NCBI RefSeq assembly: GCF_006716425.1
Contig: NZ_VFOZ01000001.1
Span: 4,588,001-4,652,000 of the forward strand
Direction of reading: 5' to 3'
Source of the DNA: Actinoallomurus bryophytorum
Lineage (GTDB): Bacteria > Actinomycetota > Actinomycetes > Streptosporangiales > Streptosporangiaceae
Length of the DNA: 64,000 nt
Below are positions 33,910-42,692 of this stretch, in pieces. The notes under the pieces were generated by a model that had not been told where the DNA came from, made no database searches, and was given only the letters and a program-made list of their open reading frames with translations. Position 1 is the first letter of the stretch. Every line of letters begins with the position of its first letter. Made by a program: the position numbers and the translations under genes.

Positions 33910-34080
33910 CGTGATGCTCCTAGGTACGGGACCGCTCCTCCGAGCGGGCGATCCTTGGTGTGATGAACCCGGTATGCCCGGACATCAGTCATGATCAGTT
34001 CTCGCTCGCGTCAATTTCTCGACCATCAGGCCCGCCGGACGTTGACGTGAGTGCCCGTGACCGCTGCAGGTACGGGCCGC

Positions 34081-34842
34081 TCAGGCCCGCGCGAGGGACG
34101 GCTCGGGAGTACGGCCGGCCCGCAGTCCGGCGGCGCGGGCGAACCCGGCGAATCGGATCGCATCGCGTACGGCGGCGCCGCCGGGGTCGTTGTTGAAGTA
34201 GGCGTACACGTCGTCGAGATCGCCGACGCGCCGTACCCAGCTGCGCAGCGCCTGGTCGCCGTACTCGGGCCAGGGGCTCGCGGCACCCTCGTGGAACCGC
34301 ACGTACCCCCACCCGGTGGTCCGCCACAGCGGTGTCACCGGCCGGCCGAGCCGGTCGGCCCAGCACAGCGCCGCGCCGCGCTCGGTCAGCAGGCCGCGTA
34401 CCTCGTCGGTCCACCAGGAGACATGACGGGGCTCGACGGCGACCCGTACGCCCGGAGGGAAGGCGCGCAGGCAGCGGTCGAGCCGCTCCGGCTCGGCCCG
34501 CAGCGTGGGCGGGAGCTGAACCAGGATCGGCCCGAGCCGGTCGCCGAGGCCGCGCACCGAGTTCATCAGCCGTTCGACCGGCTCCTCCGGCTCCACGAGG
34601 CGTTTGATGTGGGTCAGGTAGCGGCTCGCCTTGACGGCCATCACGAAGTCCGGAGGCGTCAGGTCGCGCCAGCGTTCGAACAGCTCGGGGGCCGGCAGCC
34701 GGTAGAAGGCGTTGTTGTTCTCCACGGTCCCGAAACCACTCGCGTACGTCGCCAGCCACCGGTTCTGCGCCAGCCCCGGCGGATACAGCAGTCCCCGCCA
34801 GTCTTTGTACTGCCATCCGGACGTGCCAACGAGAATCGGCAT
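34081..34842 (-). CDS. DUF72 protein (YecE-like TIM barrel)
   Basis: 253 aa starting MPILVGTSGWQYKDWRG, the family hallmark, with NNAFYRLPAPELFERW, VKASRYLTHIKRL, QLPPTLRAE and YAYFNNDPGGAAVRDA. The function of DUF72 is not settled; it is a TIM-barrel possibly acting on nucleic acid or Fe-S-linked chemistry. ATG 34842. Divergent from the PIP-like gene 136 bp away. Confidence 0.92.
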   Translation of the reverse strand: MPILVGTSGWQYKDWRGLLYPPGLAQNRWLATYASGFGTVENNNAFYRLPAPELFERWRDLTPPDFVMAVKASRYLTHIKRLVEPEEPVERLMNSVRGLGDRLGPILVQLPPTLRAEPERLDRCLRAFPPGVRVAVEPRHVSWWTDEVRGLLTERGAALCWADRLGRPVTPLWRTTGWGYVRFHEGAASPWPEYGDQALRSWVRRVGDLDDVYAYFNNDPGGAAVRDAIRFAGFARAAGLRAGRTPEPSLARA

Positions 34843-34977
34843 GCCGCCTACATACCCGGCCGATGCGGCGACGTGCGTACGCTCTCGTGGCTTACCGTCG
34901 GTTAAGGTCTGGAAACCGGACCTTTTCCCTCCTATGCTGCGGTGAGCATTATCCGCACCCCACAGGAGGGTCTGCCG

Positions 34978-35859
34978 GTGACCGAGGGACACGTTGATTT
35001 TCGCGGCTACCGGACGTGGTACCGCGTGACCGGATCGCTGGACGCGGACAAGGCCCCTCTCGTCGTGGTGCACGGTGGTCCCGGCTGCACGCACGACTAC
35101 CTCGACTCCCTCACCGGCCTGGCCGACACGGGCCGGGCGGTCATCCACTACGACCAGCTCGGCAACGGCGGGTCCACGCACCTGCCCGACAAGGGCGCGG
35201 ACTTCTGGACCGTCGACCTGTTCACGGCGGAGCTGGACAACCTCGTCGCCGAGCTGGGTATCGCCGGCCGGTACCACGTCATGGGCCAGTCCTGGGGCGG
35301 CATGCTCGCCGCCGAGCACGCCGTGACCCGGCCCGTGGGCCTGCGGTCCGTCGTGATCGCCGACTCGCCGGCCTCGATGGAGCTGTGGCTGGCCGCCGCC
35401 AACGGGCTGCGGGAACAGCTCCCCGCCGACGTACAGGCGACACTGCTGCGGCACGAGGAGGCCGGCACGACCGACTCGGAGGAGTACGCGGCGGCGACGC
35501 GTGTCTTCTACGACCGTCACGTCTGCCGGATCCCCTGGCCGGAGGAGGTGGCGCGGACGTTCGCGGCGATGGACGAGGACCCGACCGTCTACCACACGAT
35601 GAACGGACCCAGCGAGTTCCACGTGGTCGGGACGCTGAAGGACTGGACCATCATCGACCGGCTCGACCGCGTCACGGCGCCCGCGCTCCTGATCTCCGGA
35701 AGGTACGACGAGGCGACGCCCGAGGTGGTCCAGCCGTACGCCGACCGCATCCCCGACGTGCGGTGGCAGATCTTCGAGAACTCCAGCCACATGCCCCATG
35801 TGGAGGAGAAGGACGCCTGCCTGGAGGCCGTCGCCGCCTTCATCGCCGAGCACGACTGA
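34978..35859 (+). CDS. Proline iminopeptidase-family hydrolase (amino acid amidase-like)
   Basis: 293 aa. [20 protein letters not shown], nucleophile GQSWGG, Asp in [10 protein letters not shown], His in [10 protein letters not shown]. The YDQLGxGxS and SWGG pattern is that of tricorn-factor F1/proline iminopeptidase-like enzymes, some of which are amino-acid amidases. AGGAGGG lies 8 nt before GTG 34978. The acetamidase/formamidase gene starts 17 bp downstream, so the two likely work together on amides. It is not a close copy of the pip at 3.4 kb. Confidence 0.88.
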   Translation: MTEGHVDFRGYRTWYRVTGSLDADKAPLVVVHGGPGCTHDYLDSLTGLADTGRAVIHYDQLGNGGSTHLPDKGADFWTVDLFTAELDNLVAELGIAGRYHVMGQSWGGMLAAEHAVTRPVGLRSVVIADSPASMELWLAAANGLREQLPADVQATLLRHEEAGTTDSEEYAAATRVFYDRHVCRIPWPEEVARTFAAMDEDPTVYHTMNGPSEFHVVGTLKDWTIIDRLDRVTAPALLISGRYDEATPEVVQPYADRIPDVRWQIFENSSHMPHVEEKDACLEAVAAFIAEHD

Positions 35860-35876
35860 ACGAACAAGAGGACTGA

Positions 35877-36785
35877 ATGCACGTCAAGCGCACCGAGACG
35901 CACGCCACCTGGGACCGGGACATCGCCCCGATCGCCACGATCACCCCCGGCGACGAGATCACCGTCGAGACGGCCGACGCCGGCGACGGCCAGCTGCACG
36001 CCGGCTCGACCGCCGCCGACGTGCCCGGCCTCGACTTCGGCCGGGTCAACCCGGTCACCGGCCCGTTCGCGATCGAGGGCGCGCGGCCGGGCGACGCGCT
36101 GGTCATCGACATCCTGGAGATCTCGGTCGGGTCGTGGGGCTGGACCGCCAGCATCCCCGGCTTCGGCCTGCTCGCCGAGGACTTCCCCGACCCGTACCTG
36201 CGCATCTCCACGATCGCCGACGGTCGCGCCGAGCTGCTGCCGGGCGTGTCCGTACCGGTCGTGCCGATGATCGGCACCATCGGCGTCGCACCGCCCGAGC
36301 CCGGCCCGCACCCGATGGTCCCGCCGAGCCGCTGGGGCGGGAACCTCGACGTCCGCCACATCGGCCCCGGAGCGCGGCTCGTGCTCCCGGTCGGCGTCGA
36401 CGGCGCGCTGCTCTCCCTGGGAGACGCGCACGCCGCGATGGGCGACGGCGAGGTCGCCGGCACCGGCGTGGAGACCGAGGCGGTCGTGCGGCTGCGCGTC
36501 GAGGTGCTCCCCGGCGAGGCGCCGGGCACGCCGATCATCGAGACGCACCCGCGTACCCACCGCACCGGCGCCGCACTGGCGACGACCGGCGTCGGCCCGG
36601 ACCTGATGGAGGCGGCGAAGGAGGCCACCCGTGCCCTCGTACGTGAGGTCGTACGGCGCACGGGCCTGTCCGCCGCCGACGCGTACCTGCTGGCCAGCGT
36701 CGCCGCCGACCTGAAGATTTCCGAAGTGGTCGACATGCCCAACTGGGTGGTGTCCGCGCACCTGGAGCTCGACTACCTGGGCTAG
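35877..36785 (+). CDS. Acetamidase/formamidase family protein
   Basis: 302 aa. Family blocks HAGSTAADVPGLDFGRVNPV, TGPFAIEGARPGDALVIDIL, GTIGVAPPEP, GGNLDVRHIGPGARLVLPV and LGDAHAAMGDGEVAGTGVE are all seen (each quoted in part). It hydrolyses formamide, acetamide or related amides to ammonia and acid. AGAGGA precedes the ATG. It follows the PIP-like hydrolase by 17 bp in a likely two-gene operon. Confidence 0.9.
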   Translation: MHVKRTETHATWDRDIAPIATITPGDEITVETADAGDGQLHAGSTAADVPGLDFGRVNPVTGPFAIEGARPGDALVIDILEISVGSWGWTASIPGFGLLAEDFPDPYLRISTIADGRAELLPGVSVPVVPMIGTIGVAPPEPGPHPMVPPSRWGGNLDVRHIGPGARLVLPVGVDGALLSLGDAHAAMGDGEVAGTGVETEAVVRLRVEVLPGEAPGTPIIETHPRTHRTGAALATTGVGPDLMEAAKEATRALVREVVRRTGLSAADAYLLASVAADLKISEVVDMPNWVVSAHLELDYLG

Positions 36786-36899
36786 GCGGCTTTCCAGAAA
36801 TCCAGTCGGTTTCTTTCCACGGGTGTCGATACGGGCCTCGTCCCGCTCGTCGCACTAGTAGGAGAGCCCAACAGGGTTCCTCACGATGGGATGGTCGAC

Positions 36900-37256
36900 A
36901 TGGCGAAGTATCTGCTCCTCATCCACGGCGACGAGCGGGAGTGGGCCGCGATGTCCGCTCAGGAGCGGCAGGAGCTCGACGAGGGTCATCGCGCCTTCGT
37001 CGCGGCGGCCGGGGCGGCGGTCCTCGACGCCCGGGAGCTGGAGCCGGCGAGCGTGGCGACCACGCTGCGCGCGGACCCCGCGGGCCGGCCCACCGCGACG
37101 GACGGACCGTTCCTCGAGACCAAGGAGGCGGTGGGCGGCTATTACCTGGTCGAAGCCGGCGACCTCGACGAGGTGATGGGGCTGGCCGCACGGCTGTACG
37201 AGGCCTCTGCCGGCCACAGCGGAGTGGAGATCCGCCCGGTCGTGGATCACGGATGA
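36900..37256 (+). CDS. YciI/DGPF-family protein
   Basis: 118 aa from ATG 36900 (121 aa from 36891). KYLLLIHGDEREW, TDGPFLETKEAVGGYYLVEA (DGPF motif) and a final VEIRPVVDH. DGPF proteins are the constant genomic partners of ECF42 sigma factors; their chemistry is unresolved. GGGATGG just before 36900 may serve as ribosome site. The stop overlaps the sigma factor start (ATGA). Confidence 0.9.
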   Translation: MAKYLLLIHGDEREWAAMSAQERQELDEGHRAFVAAAGAAVLDARELEPASVATTLRADPAGRPTATDGPFLETKEAVGGYYLVEAGDLDEVMGLAARLYEASAGHSGVEIRPVVDHG

Positions 37257-38485
37257 GTGATGAGGTCGTCGCGGCGGTCGCGGATGCGCACCGCCGCGAA
37301 TGGGCCCGGGTGTTCGCCACCACCGCTCACCTGACCAGGGACCTCGACCTGGCCGAGGAGTGCGTACAGGAGGCGTACGCGCAGGCGTTGCGGAGCTGGG
37401 CGTCCTCGGGCGTGCCCGATCGCCCCGGTGCCTGGCTGACGACCGCCGCGCGCAACCAGGCCCGTGATGTGCTGCGCCGCCAGGCGGTGCTCCAGCGGGC
37501 ACTGCCGCGGCTCGTCGCGGACGAGTCGGTGCCCGGCCCCGAAGACGCCCTCGATGACGACCGCCTGCGGCTCGTCTTCACCTGCTGTCACCCCGCTCTG
37601 TCCCGCGACGCCCAGATCGCCGTGACGCTGCGACTGGTGTGCGGGCTGTCGACGGCCGAGGTGGCCCGCGCGTTCCTGGTGCCGGAGTCCACCATGGCCG
37701 CGCGGGTCACCCGGGCCAAGAAGAAGATCACCGTGGCCCGGATCCCGTACCGCGTGCCGTCGCCGGACCAGCTCGCCGAACGCGTCGGCGCCGTCCTCGA
37801 GGTCGTACACCTGATCTTCACCACCGGCCACACCGCGCCGGTCGGCGCGCGTCTTGTCCGCCGGGACCTGGTGGACTGCGCACTGGGCCTGGCGCGCATG
37901 CTGCACCTGCTCATGCCGAATGACGCCGAGATCAGCGCGCTACTCGCACTCATGCTGCTCATCGACGCTCGCACGGGTACTCGACTGTCCGCCACCGGAC
38001 GGCTCCTGCTGCTCTCGGAGCAGGACCGCACGCGCTGGGACTCCCGGCTGATCGACGAGGGGATCGGCCTGCTGACCGACGCGCTGCGCCGCCGACCGCC
38101 GACGAGGTACGCCGTCGAGGCCGCGATCGCCGCGGTGCATGCCGAGGCACCGACGTGGCGGCACACCGACTGGACAGAGATCGTCGGGCTCTACGACGTC
38201 CTGCTCCAGCTGTGGCCCTCACCGGTGGTCGAGCTCAACCGCGCCGTGGCCGTAGGCCTGCGGGACGGCCCGCAGGCCGGCCTCGACGCGCTGACGCCGC
38301 TGTCCGCCGATCCGGCGCTGGCCGGCTACGGCTACCTCAGCGCCGCCCGCGCCGACTTCCTGCGGCAGCTGCACCAGTGGACACAGGCGGCCGAGGCGTA
38401 CGAGGAAGCCTTGATCCTCAGCGACAACGACGTCGAACGCGACTTCCTCACCGGGCGGCTCGGCGAGGTCCGGCTCCACCTATGA
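37253..38485 (+). CDS. ECF42-type RNA polymerase sigma factor with C-terminal TPR-like extension
   Basis: 410 aa, twice the length of a plain ECF sigma. Sigma region 2 (LAEECVQEAYAQALRSW, PGAWLTTAARNQARDVLRR) and region 4 (LVCGLSTAEVARAFLVPEST, MAARVTRAKKKI) are followed by DUF6596 and a helical repeat domain with LNRAVAVGLRDGP. No anti-sigma gene is adjacent; in this class the C-terminal extension itself is needed for activity. It is translationally coupled to the DGPF gene. Confidence 0.92.
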   Translation: MSDEVVAAVADAHRREWARVFATTAHLTRDLDLAEECVQEAYAQALRSWASSGVPDRPGAWLTTAARNQARDVLRRQAVLQRALPRLVADESVPGPEDALDDDRLRLVFTCCHPALSRDAQIAVTLRLVCGLSTAEVARAFLVPESTMAARVTRAKKKITVARIPYRVPSPDQLAERVGAVLEVVHLIFTTGHTAPVGARLVRRDLVDCALGLARMLHLLMPNDAEISALLALMLLIDARTGTRLSATGRLLLLSEQDRTRWDSRLIDEGIGLLTDALRRRPPTRYAVEAAIAAVHAEAPTWRHTDWTEIVGLYDVLLQLWPSPVVELNRAVAVGLRDGPQAGLDALTPLSADPALAGYGYLSAARADFLRQLHQWTQAAEAYEEALILSDNDVERDFLTGRLGEVRLHL

Positions 38486-38539
38486 CGGTGAGCACGGCGC
38501 TGCCCTTGGTTCCTCGCCGCTTACCGACCGGACTTCTGG

Positions 38540-39526
38540 TCAGCGGGCCGTGTCCAGAGTGGCACGCTGTTCCGGCGTCAGCTCCAGGTCCACCGCCGCC
38601 AGGCTCTCCTCCAGTTGCGCCACGGAGGAGGCGCCGACCAGCGGGAGTACCGGCACCTCGCCGCCCATCAGCCAGGCCAGCACGACCTGGTTGGCGGTGG
38701 CGCCGGTCTGTTCGGCCACCGTCTTCAGCGCGGCGCGACGCGAGGGCGTACCGGGATGGTCGAACTCCGGGCCCAGCGGCCGGTCCTCGCGTACGTAGGA
38801 CCCGGTGAGCAGCGGGGAGTAGGCGACCATGGTGAGCCCGGGGTCGTCGCGCAGGTAGGCGAGCAGGTCCCCGGAGGTCACACCGAGGTCGCCGTCCGGT
38901 GACCGCAGGGTCGGCAGGTCGGTCCGCTGGCGCAGGTACGTGTGGTGGTACTGCAAAACCTCATAGCCCGCCAGGCCGGCAGCCTCGGCGAGGTGCCGGG
39001 CCCGCTCGACCCGCCAGGACCAGTGGTTGCTCGCGCCGAGCAGGCCGACCGCGCCCTCGGCCACCAGCTCGCCGAACGCCTCGACGGTCTCCTGCAGCGG
39101 CACCGAGGGGTCCTCGACGTGCGCGTACAGCAGGTCGAGCCGGTCCATCCCCAGACGTTCGCGACTGCGCTCGGAGGACTCCCTGATGACCTTCGCCGAG
39201 AGTCCCTCGATGTCGCGGCTGAGGGAACCGGCTGGGGCGGCCGGCCGCCCGCCGAGCTTGGTGGCGATGACGACCTCGTCGCCGATCCCGCGGTCGCGGC
39301 GCCAGCGGCCGAGCAGCGCCTCGCTCTCTCCGCCCTGCGTGCCGTTCACCCAGTACGCGTAGTTGTTGGCGGTGTCGACGAACGTGCCGCCGGCCTCGAC
39401 GTACCGGTCCAGGATCGCGAACGAGGTCGCCTCGTCGGTGGTCGTGCCGAAGCGCATGGCGCCCAGGCTCAGCACGCTGACCTCGCGACGCGTCGCCGGG
39501 CTCAGGCCGATCGTGCGGTAGCGCAT
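38540..39526 (-). CDS. Aldo/keto reductase
   Basis: 328 aa. Catalytic Tyr in ANNYAYW, Asp in DTANN, Lys in IATKLGG, His in YAHVEDP; NADPH-site PLVGASSVAQLEESLAAVDL (20). It reduces aldehydes or ketones, substrate unknown. GGGAGGAAA precedes ATG 39526. It lies just downstream of the aryl-CoA ligase on the same strand (67 bp gap) and could be cotranscribed. Confidence 0.9.
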   Translation of the reverse strand: MRYRTIGLSPATRREVSVLSLGAMRFGTTTDEATSFAILDRYVEAGGTFVDTANNYAYWVNGTQGGESEALLGRWRRDRGIGDEVVIATKLGGRPAAPAGSLSRDIEGLSAKVIRESSERSRERLGMDRLDLLYAHVEDPSVPLQETVEAFGELVAEGAVGLLGASNHWSWRVERARHLAEAAGLAGYEVLQYHHTYLRQRTDLPTLRSPDGDLGVTSGDLLAYLRDDPGLTMVAYSPLLTGSYVREDRPLGPEFDHPGTPSRRAALKTVAEQTGATANQVVLAWLMGGEVPVLPLVGASSVAQLEESLAAVDLELTPEQRATLDTAR

Positions 39527-39592
39527 GTGTTTCCTCCCGTACGGCCCGTGACTCACGGGCGATGGGAGGGAGTCTGGATCCTAGAGTCGTCT

Positions 39593-41200
39593 CTAGGTCA
39601 AGCCGGCGGCGAGATCGCGGAGGCGGTAGCGCTGGAGCTTGCCGCTGGCCGTCTTCGGCAGCGACGCGGCGAACTCGATCCGGCGCGGGTACTTGTACGG
39701 CGCGATGACCGCCTTCACGTGGGACTGCAGCTCGGCGACCTTGGCCGCGTCGCCGGTCACTCCGTCGCGCAGGACGACGAACGCCTGGACGACCGAGCCG
39801 CGATCGAGGTCCGGCGCCGCGACCACGGCCGTCTCCATGACATCGGGGTGGCCGAGCAGCGCCTGCTCCACCTCCGGGCCGGCGATGTTGTACCCGGCCG
39901 AGATGATCATGTCGTCGCTGCGGGCCTGGAACCAGTAGTAGCCGTCGGCGTCGCGGATGTAGGTGTCACCGGTGATGTTCCAGCCGCCCTGGGAGTACGC
40001 CTGCTGGCGGTCGCCGGACAGGTAGCGGCAGCCGGTCGGCCCGGTGACGGCCAGCCGGCCGGGCACGCCGTCGGGCACCGGCGAGCCCTCCTCGTCGAGC
40101 ACGGCGGCCCGGTAGCCCGGCACCACCCGGCCGGTCGAGCCCGGCCGGATGTCGTCGTCGGCGGCGGAGATGAACACGTGCAGCATCTCGGTGCCGCCGA
40201 TCCCGTCGATGATCCGGATCCCGGTGGCGCGGTGGAACTCGTCCCATACGGCAGGCGGAAGGTGCTCGCCGGCCGACACACAGCGCCGCAGCCCGGTGAG
40301 TGCGGGTGCCTTCCCCGCCGCCAGCATCGCCCGGTACGCGGTCGGCGCGGTGAACAGCGCGGTCACCCCGTGTGCGGCGATCGCGTCGGCGAGCTCGGAG
40401 GCGCTCGCCCGCTCCAGGAGCAGCGAGGACGCGCCGGCCCGCAGCGGGAAGACCACGAGCCCGCCGAGGCCGAAGGTGAAGCCGATGGGCGGCGTGCCGG
40501 TGAAGACGTCGTCCGGTCGCGGCGCGACCACCCGGGCGGAGAACGTGTCGGCGATGGCGATCACGTCGCGGTGGAAGTGCATGGTGGCCTTGGGCCGCCC
40601 GGTGGTGCCGGAGGTGGGGGCCAGGAGGGCGACGTCGTCGGCGGCGGTCGGGACCGCGGGGAACGGCGCGGGTTTCGCGGCGCACCGCGCCTCCAGCTCC
40701 CCGCCGTACACCAGGAGGGGAAGCGCGGGCGCCGCGGTCGCCAGGTCCTCGGTGAACCGGTGGTCGCAGATGGCGAGGTCCGGCTCGGTGATCTCGACCA
40801 GCGCGGCGATCTCCACCGGCCGCAGCAGCGGCATCGTGGTCACCACGACCCCGCCGGCCTTGAGCACGGCCAGCCACGCCGCGACCAGCCACGGGTTGTT
40901 CGGGCCGCGGAGCAGCACGCGGTTCCCCGGCACCAGGCCGTGGTCCTCGACCAGCACCCACGCGAGCTGGTCCACCCGCCGCAGCAGGTCACCGTACGTC
41001 CAGGTCTCCGACGGCGTACGCAGGCACGGGCGGTCGGCGCCGAAGCGGCGCACCGACGCGTCCAGCAGCTCCTCGGCGCAGTTCAGCCGCTCGGGATAGG
41101 TCAGCTCGGGCAGGTCGAAGTGCAGCTCCGGCCACTGATCGACGGGGGGAAGGCGATCACGGCAGAAGGTGTCGACGTGTGCCGAGGGGGAGAGCGGCAT
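39593..41200 (-). CDS. Aryl-CoA ligase, probably 2-aminobenzoate-CoA ligase
   Basis: 535 aa adenylate-forming enzyme: ATP loop PTSGTTGRPKATMHFHRD, FGLGGLVVFPLRAG, GIGGTEMLHVFISA, ITGDTYIRDADGYYWFQARS in parts, DDMIISAGYNI and the C-terminal Lys in PKTASGKLQR. The benzoate/2-aminobenzoate-CoA ligase group has this HFHRD and TEMLHVF pattern. It would activate anthranilate or salicylate for the fused monooxygenase encoded at 42.7-45.0 kb. ATG 41200 has GAGGTG upstream. Divergent from the enoyl-CoA hydratase across a 186-bp shared promoter region. Confidence 0.85.
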   Translation of the reverse strand: MPLSPSAHVDTFCRDRLPPVDQWPELHFDLPELTYPERLNCAEELLDASVRRFGADRPCLRTPSETWTYGDLLRRVDQLAWVLVEDHGLVPGNRVLLRGPNNPWLVAAWLAVLKAGGVVVTTMPLLRPVEIAALVEITEPDLAICDHRFTEDLATAAPALPLLVYGGELEARCAAKPAPFPAVPTAADDVALLAPTSGTTGRPKATMHFHRDVIAIADTFSARVVAPRPDDVFTGTPPIGFTFGLGGLVVFPLRAGASSLLLERASASELADAIAAHGVTALFTAPTAYRAMLAAGKAPALTGLRRCVSAGEHLPPAVWDEFHRATGIRIIDGIGGTEMLHVFISAADDDIRPGSTGRVVPGYRAAVLDEEGSPVPDGVPGRLAVTGPTGCRYLSGDRQQAYSQGGWNITGDTYIRDADGYYWFQARSDDMIISAGYNIAGPEVEQALLGHPDVMETAVVAAPDLDRGSVVQAFVVLRDGVTGDAAKVAELQSHVKAVIAPYKYPRRIEFAASLPKTASGKLQRYRLRDLAAGLT

Positions 41201-41254
41201 CGCGAGCACCTCTTCCCGGAATGTCCGACTATGCGTACCAGTATTCACTTTCTC

Positions 41255-41268
41255 TGACGACAGTCAAT
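41255..41268. promoter_or_regulatory. Candidate cluster operator, copy 1
   Basis: TGACGACAGTCAAT in the ligase/hydratase divergent promoter; TGAC-N4-GTCA is an inverted repeat. The following 16 bp end in ATAT, as in the related element at 45102. Confidence 0.4.
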
Positions 41269-41386
41269 AGTCCGCGATATGCCGTGATAATCTGCGTCGA
41301 TATACGTGGCCCGGCGGCTTGGAGGCGGTAGCCATCGCGAGCGAGGCGAACGATCCAGTAGACGCGGCTCCGACGATGGAGGCCTC

Positions 41387-42208
41387 ATGAGTCCGTACCG
41401 CGGATCCGTTCCGCTGACCGAGGACTGGCGGCACTTCCGGCTCGAGCGGGCGGACGGCGTCGCGACCGTGACCCTCGACCGCCCGGACAAGCTCAACGCG
41501 CTGACCTTCGAGGCGTACGCCGACCTGCGCGACCTGCTCGCCGAGCTGCCGCAGCGCGGTGACACGCGCGTCCTGGTGCTGCGCGGCGAGGGGCGGGCGT
41601 TCTGTTCGGGCGGCGACGTCAACGAGATCATCGGCGAGACGCTGAAGATGGGCTCGCGTGAACTGCTGGAGTTCACCCGGATGACCGGCGAGGTCATCCG
41701 CGCGATGCGGGAGTGCCCGATCCCCATCATCGTCGCCCTGCACGGCATGGCCGCGGGCGCCGGTTCGGTCATCGCGCTGGCCGCCGACTTCCGCGTCGCG
41801 ACCCCTGCCGCGCGCTTCGCGTTCCTGTTCACCAAGGTCGGGCTCTCCGGCGCGGACATGGGCGCCGCCTACCTCCTGCCCCGGCTGGTCGGACTAGGCC
41901 ACGCGACCCGGCTGCTGATGCTCGGTGACACCATCGGCGCCGAGGAGGCCGAGCGCATCGGCCTGATCAGCAGCCTGGTCGAGGACCTGGACGGCGCCGT
42001 CGGCGAGCTGGCGGCACGCCTGGCGAGCGGCCCCGCCCAGGCGTACGCGCAGACCAAGTCACTGCTCACCCGCGAACAGGACATGAGCCTGTCCGGCGCA
42101 CTGGAGCTCGACGCGATGACCCAGGCACTGCTGATGAACGGCCAGGACTACGCGGAGTTCCACGCTGCGTTCAACGCAGGACGCCAGCCCCGCTGGCAGG
42201 GCCGCTAG
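41387..42208 (+). CDS. Enoyl-CoA hydratase/isomerase family protein
   Basis: 273 aa crotonase fold: DRPDKLNALTFEAY, oxyanion-hole GRAFCSGGDVNE, HGMAAGAGSVIALAADFRVA and FTKVGLSGADMGAAYLLPRL (20). The second acidic residue position reads GLSGADMG, so hydration may differ from standard beta-oxidation hydratases. It probably acts in ring cleavage or beta-oxidation of the CoA-bound product. TGGAGG lies 4 nt before ATG 41387; the longer frame from 41306 is not needed. Confidence 0.9.
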   Translation: MSPYRGSVPLTEDWRHFRLERADGVATVTLDRPDKLNALTFEAYADLRDLLAELPQRGDTRVLVLRGEGRAFCSGGDVNEIIGETLKMGSRELLEFTRMTGEVIRAMRECPIPIIVALHGMAAGAGSVIALAADFRVATPAARFAFLFTKVGLSGADMGAAYLLPRLVGLGHATRLLMLGDTIGAEEAERIGLISSLVEDLDGAVGELAARLASGPAQAYAQTKSLLTREQDMSLSGALELDAMTQALLMNGQDYAEFHAAFNAGRQPRWQGR

Positions 42209-42341
42209 ACCCCGCCCGTTCACGCCCCGCCGGTCCGCGCCGCGCCGGTCCGCGCGTCGCTCGTCCGCGCGGTCATCACGCCGCCCCCCGCCCGTCCGCG
42301 CCCGCCCCGTCCGTTCAGGCCCTGCCCGCCCGTCCGCGCCC

Positions 42342-42611
42342 GGTCCGTTCAGGCCCTGCTCGTCCACGCCCCGCCCGTCCGCGCCCGGTCCGTTCAGGCC
42401 CTGCTCGTCCGCGCCCCGCCCGTCCGCGCCCGGTCCGTTCAGGCCCTGCTCGTCCGCGCCCCGCCCGTCCGCGCCCGGTCCGTTCAGGCCCTGCTCGTCC
42501 GCGCCCCGCCCGTCCGCGCCCGGTCCGTTCAGGCCCTCCTCGTCCGCGCCCCGCCCGTCCGCGCCCGGTCCGTTCAGGCCCTGCTCGTCCGCGCCCCGCC
42601 GGTCCGCGCCC
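42342..42611. repeat. 45-bp minisatellite, six near-identical units
   Basis: GGTCCGTTCAGGCCCTGCTC begins units at 42342, 42387, 42432, 42477, 42522 and 42567, with single-base variants, flanked by shorter related CCGCCCGTCCGCG pieces (42209-42341 and 42612-42650). It fills the gap between two convergent genes. Because 45 is divisible by three, ORFs of a 15-residue repeat (GPGADGRGADEQGLN) arise on the minus strand; they are not considered genes. Confidence 0.9.
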
Positions 42612-42692
42612 CGCCCGTTCACGCCCCGCCCGCCCTGGGGGCGCCGACCCCACTTCTATTGTCCAGGGCTCGGCAAAGGTGCTGGTAGACCC

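Noticed and set aside
42059-42622. 187-aa repeat protein on the minus strand
   Set aside because: Product of the 45-bp minisatellite; it runs through the antisense of enoyl-CoA hydratase and has no start signal.
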